Of a DNA stretch of 64,000 nucleotides, positions 61,625 to 64,000 are shown piece after piece (the first letter of the stretch is position 1; each line of letters begins with the position of its first letter). The stretch is from Trinickia caryophylli (GTDB lineage Bacteria > Pseudomonadota > Gammaproteobacteria > Burkholderiales > Burkholderiaceae), in contig NZ_CP139970.1 in assembly GCF_034424545.1 (NCBI RefSeq), positions 2,666,001 through 2,730,000 of the forward strand. Direction: 5' to 3'. The notes beneath the pieces were generated by a model. It was not told where the DNA came from. It was given only the letters and a program-made list of their open reading frames with translations, and ran no database searches. Made by a program: the position numbers and the translations under genes.

Positions 61625-62005
61625 TCACTGCTTTTGCAGCTCGACGACGGTCAACGCGCCGTTCACTTCTTCGGCGACGAAGTCGATCTTGTCGCCGACC
61701 TTCACCTGCGACAGCATGCCGGGATTCTTCACCTTGAACACCATCGTCATGGCATCCATGCCGAGGTTTTCGAGCGGACCGTGCTTGATGGTCAGCTTGC
61801 CGGCGGTGGTGTCGACTTTCCTGATTTCGCCGTGCGACATGCCGTTCTTCGCATCGGCGGTTTGCTTTGCGCTGCCGCTCATGTCCATGTGGCTCATGTT
61901 CATATGGCCCATATCGCCCATATCGCCCATATCGCCGGCCGCGTACGCCGCGGCGGACAGCGCGAGCGCGCCGCCCATGGCAATCGAGAACACTGCTTTC
62001 TTCAT
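61625..62005 (-). CDS. CusF-like periplasmic copper-binding protein with Met/His-rich N-terminus
   Basis: 126-residue exported protein. After the signal peptide (cleavage about residue 22) comes a Met/His/Asp-rich segment (GDMGDMGDMGHMNMSHMDM), then a CusF OB-like domain (about 55-124). The metal site reads TIKHGPLENLGMDAMTMVF: the His and two Met ligands are kept, but the Trp that covers Cu(I) in E. coli CusF is replaced by Met (LGMDAM). It probably binds Cu(I), with different shielding or affinity. It lies between the multicopper oxidase (66 bases) and copC (59 bases). Confidence 0.88.
   Translation of the reverse strand: MKKAVFSIAMGGALALSAAAYAAGDMGDMGDMGHMNMSHMDMSGSAKQTADAKNGMSHGEIRKVDTTAGKLTIKHGPLENLGMDAMTMVFKVKNPGMLSQVKVGDKIDFVAEEVNGALTVVELQKQ
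61910..61936 (-). repeat. Three tandem copies of a 9-base unit in the CusF-like gene
   Basis: CATATCGCC (plus strand) occurs three times in a row at 61910-61918, 61919-61927 and 61928-61936. On the coding strand this gives repeated Gly-Asp-Met codons in the metal-binding N-terminal segment, so copy-number change would stay in frame. Confidence 0.85.
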
Positions 62006-62071
62006 CTGCTTACTCCTGAGTTGACGTGATGAAATCGATGGTCGCGCGGGGAGTCGACCTTGCTGTGTCGG

Positions 62072-63367
62072 TCAGCGCTCCGGCAGTTCGCCGGTATATT
62101 CATAGGCGACGGTGCTCTTGGGATGCCTGAACCAGCCCGGGTCGCGGTAGTCGTTGCGCGCGAGCCCCTGTCGGACCTTGACGACGGTGAACATGCCGCC
62201 CATTTCCAGCGGGCCGAAAGGCCCGGTGCCCGTCATCATCGGCAGCGTGTTGTCAGGCAAAGGCATCTCCATCTCGCCCATCGCGCCCCCGGTGCTGCCC
62301 ATGGCCATGTAGTCCGGTACCAGCTTGCCGATGCGTTTGGCCAGGTCCTTCTGCGGCACGCCGATCATGTTCGGCACGCTGTGCCCCATCGCGTTCATCG
62401 TGTGGTGCGACTTGTGGCAATGAAACGCCCAGTCTCCCGGCCGGTCCGCGGTGAACTCGATTGCGCGCATCTGGCCGACGGCGACATCCGTCGTCACCTC
62501 GGGCCAGCGAGCGGCCGGCGGAACCCAGCCTCCGTCCGTGCCGGCCACCTCGAAGCTGTACCCGTGCAGATGAATCGGATGGTTCGTCATCGTGAGATTG
62601 CCGAACCGGATGCGCACGCGATCGCCCGCCCGCACCGGCAGCGGATCGATACCCGGAAACACGCGGGAGTTGAACGTCCACATGTTGAAGTCCGTCATTT
62701 CGTTCACACGCGGCGTGAAGCTGCCAGGATCGATGTCGTAGGCGGCCAGCAGGAATACGAAATCGCGGTCGACCGGCATTACGCCGCGGTCTTTCGGGTG
62801 CACGACGAACGCGCCCATCATGCCCATCGCCATCTGCACCATTTCGTCGGCGTGCGGGTGATACATGAACGTGCCGTGCTTTTCGAGCAGGAACTCGTAG
62901 ACAAACGTCTTGCCGGGCGGGATCTGGGGTTGCGTCAGCCCGCCGACGCCATCCATGCCGTTGGGCAGCAGCATCCCGTGCCAGTGGATCGTCGTGTGCT
63001 CGGGCAGCTTGTTCGTCACGAAAATGCGAACCTTGTCGCCTTCGACGGCCTCGATCGTCGGACCCGGCGATTGCCCGTTATAGCCCCACAGATTCGCTTT
63101 CATGCCGGGCGCCATTTCGCGCACCACGGGTTCGGCCGTCAGGTGAAACTCCTTCCAGCCATTTTTCATCCGCCATGGCAACGTCCAGCCGTTCAGCGTG
63201 GCGACTGGCGTATAGGGGCGGCCGTTGGGCGGCACGAGCGGCGGCTGCATCGCCGCGTTCGTCATGGTCGGGGCTTCGGGCAGCGCAGCGGCGCCGGCCT
63301 TGCTGACCATCGCCGCACCGAGGATTGCAGCCCCCGAGCCGCTCAGGAATTGTCGACGAGACACCAT
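62072..63367 (-). CDS. Tat-exported multicopper oxidase
   Basis: Periplasmic copper oxidase of 431 residues, likely oxidising Cu(I) to the less toxic Cu(II). It has a Tat signal (SRRQFLSGSGAAILGAA) and all four copper-binding motifs: HWHG, HPHADEMVQ, HPIHLHGYSF and HCHKSHHTMNAMGH (type 1 site with methionine). Met-rich stretches (MVQMAMGMMG; GAMGEMEMPLP) suggest copper handling, as in CueO/CopA-type enzymes. It is shorter than typical CopA (about 600), so closer to compact bacterial oxidases. It begins one base after the upstream outer-membrane factor gene ends. Confidence 0.93.
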   Translation of the reverse strand: MVSRRQFLSGSGAAILGAAMVSKAGAAALPEAPTMTNAAMQPPLVPPNGRPYTPVATLNGWTLPWRMKNGWKEFHLTAEPVVREMAPGMKANLWGYNGQSPGPTIEAVEGDKVRIFVTNKLPEHTTIHWHGMLLPNGMDGVGGLTQPQIPPGKTFVYEFLLEKHGTFMYHPHADEMVQMAMGMMGAFVVHPKDRGVMPVDRDFVFLLAAYDIDPGSFTPRVNEMTDFNMWTFNSRVFPGIDPLPVRAGDRVRIRFGNLTMTNHPIHLHGYSFEVAGTDGGWVPPAARWPEVTTDVAVGQMRAIEFTADRPGDWAFHCHKSHHTMNAMGHSVPNMIGVPQKDLAKRIGKLVPDYMAMGSTGGAMGEMEMPLPDNTLPMMTGTGPFGPLEMGGMFTVVKVRQGLARNDYRDPGWFRHPKSTVAYEYTGELPER

Positions 63368-63368
63368 G

Positions 63369-64000
63369 TTATTGATCTTCCGAATGCGTGACGGGTGCCG
63401 GCCGTGCCGAAGGGGCAGGCGCCGGCTGCGTTGACTGAGCGGGGCGGGGTTCCGCCGGGCGTGCCGCGCCCGCAGGCGTGGCCGGCGTCGGGCCGGCCTC
63501 GGTTTGCGGCAGACGCCCGCCCAACGCTTGCTCGAGATCGGTTTCCGCCAGCCAGTAATCCTTCAGCGAATCGATATAGCTGTTGACCGCGCCCGCCTGC
63601 TCGCGCGAATCGGCAAGCAGTTCGAAGACACTGGCCAGCATGCCGTTGTAGCGAAGCAAGGTTTCGTCCGAGATCGTCTTGCGAAGCGGCACGACTTCGT
63701 CCCGATAGTGCTTTGCAACGTCGTAACCGGTCACGTACGCCGAATACGATTCGCGTACCTCCGAGCGCGCATCGATCGCCGTCTGGGCGAGCCGGTTGGC
63801 CGATTGCATGTAGATGGCCTCGGCGCGCGCGACCTTGGCGCTGCCGAAATCGAAAATCGGGATTTCGACACTGATTTCGTAGCCGTGCTCGTGTCCCTTA
63901 TCGGTTTCGTAGTTGTTCTGGTAGCCGATATCGAGCGCGTTGACGAAGCGAGTGGCCTTGCTCAGCCCCAACGATGCGGCAACGCTTTGTGTCTGCAGTC
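63369..64000 (-). CDS. TolC-family outer-membrane protein, truncated by the window edge
   Basis: The C-terminal 210 residues or so are visible. The frame remains open to the right edge (LQTQSVAASLGLSKATRF), so the start lies outside. OEP features are ISVEIPIFDFGSAKVARAEA, a long coiled-coil helix and NSYIDSLKDYWLAETDLEQAL. A Pro/Ala-rich tail of about 45 residues ends the protein. It differs from the CusC-like protein at 58298-59590, so the island has two outer-membrane factors. Its partner pump is not in the window, and it may act as the outer-membrane (CopB-like) part of the oxidase cluster. Confidence 0.85.
   Translation of the reverse strand, partial: LQTQSVAASLGLSKATRFVNALDIGYQNNYETDKGHEHGYEISVEIPIFDFGSAKVARAEAIYMQSANRLAQTAIDARSEVRESYSAYVTGYDVAKHYRDEVVPLRKTISDETLLRYNGMLASVFELLADSREQAGAVNSYIDSLKDYWLAETDLEQALGGRLPQTEAGPTPATPAGAARPAEPRPAQSTQPAPAPSARPAPVTHSEDQ

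Overview
The window is GC-rich chromosomal DNA from a betaproteobacterium, most likely a Burkholderiaceae member close to Paraburkholderia, Trinickia or Burkholderia. This rests on protein similarity that I recognise by eye and on gene order: ctaA-ctaB-sco, a nagA-nagB-PTS cluster, rpoH with a CIRCE operator, ispE-tRNA(Gln)-prs-rplY-pth, and kdsD-kdsC-lptC-lptA-lptB-rpoN-hpf-ptsN-hprK-rapZ. I saw no rRNA, CRISPR array, insertion sequence or prophage. Most of the window is conserved core genome.

Layout. Positions 1-2358 carry cytochrome oxidase assembly genes (heme A synthase, heme O synthase, SCO copper chaperone). 2556-3383 is a MetQ-type binding protein ending at a strong terminator. 3682-10419 is an N-acetylglucosamine operon with its own sigma-70 promoter: deacetylase, SIS-type deaminase, a fused EIIA-HPr-EI phosphotransferase and an EIICB permease, closed by a terminator. 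10516-11607 is rpoH under a perfect CIRCE element, followed by a PagL-like lipid A deacylase and a small NTF2-fold protein. 13009-14985 is leuA preceded by what looks like a leucine attenuator: a 24-codon leader ORF with four CTA codons and competing hairpins.

15067-30240 holds housekeeping genes: ybiB, a fumarylpyruvate/maleylpyruvate degradation pair, ftsY, rsmD, coaD, a ferredoxin, hisC, the pth-rplY-prs-tRNA-ispE-lolB-TPR strand, mutM and mutY. 30269-39724 is the rpoN/LPS cluster, linking nitrogen PTS regulation (PtsN, HprK, RapZ), sigma-54, ribosome hibernation, lipopolysaccharide transport (LptA, LptB, LptC) and Kdo synthesis (KdsC, KdsD). 39886-50981 carries a CPA2 antiporter, apt, a LysE exporter, a Nudix protein, purU, an AI-2E permease, uvrA, an MFS transporter and ssb with a terminator.

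51225-64000 is an accessory copper/silver resistance island, all on the minus strand. One unit (59682 down to 51225) encodes a small periplasmic protein, the CusC-CusB-CusA tripartite pump and a copper P-type ATPase. A second (64000 down to 60249, ending in a terminator) encodes an outer-membrane factor (cut by the window edge), a Tat-exported multicopper oxidase, a CusF-like protein, CopC and CopD. Together they would expel cytosolic Cu(I), oxidise or bind periplasmic copper and pump it across the outer membrane. No copper regulator is present in the window.

The observations I rate highest are the leuA leader/attenuator, the CIRCE element on rpoH, the CusB-CusF fusion beside a separate CusF variant, and the unusual PTS domain organisation of the nag operon. 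I did not find a wholly new multi-gene system.
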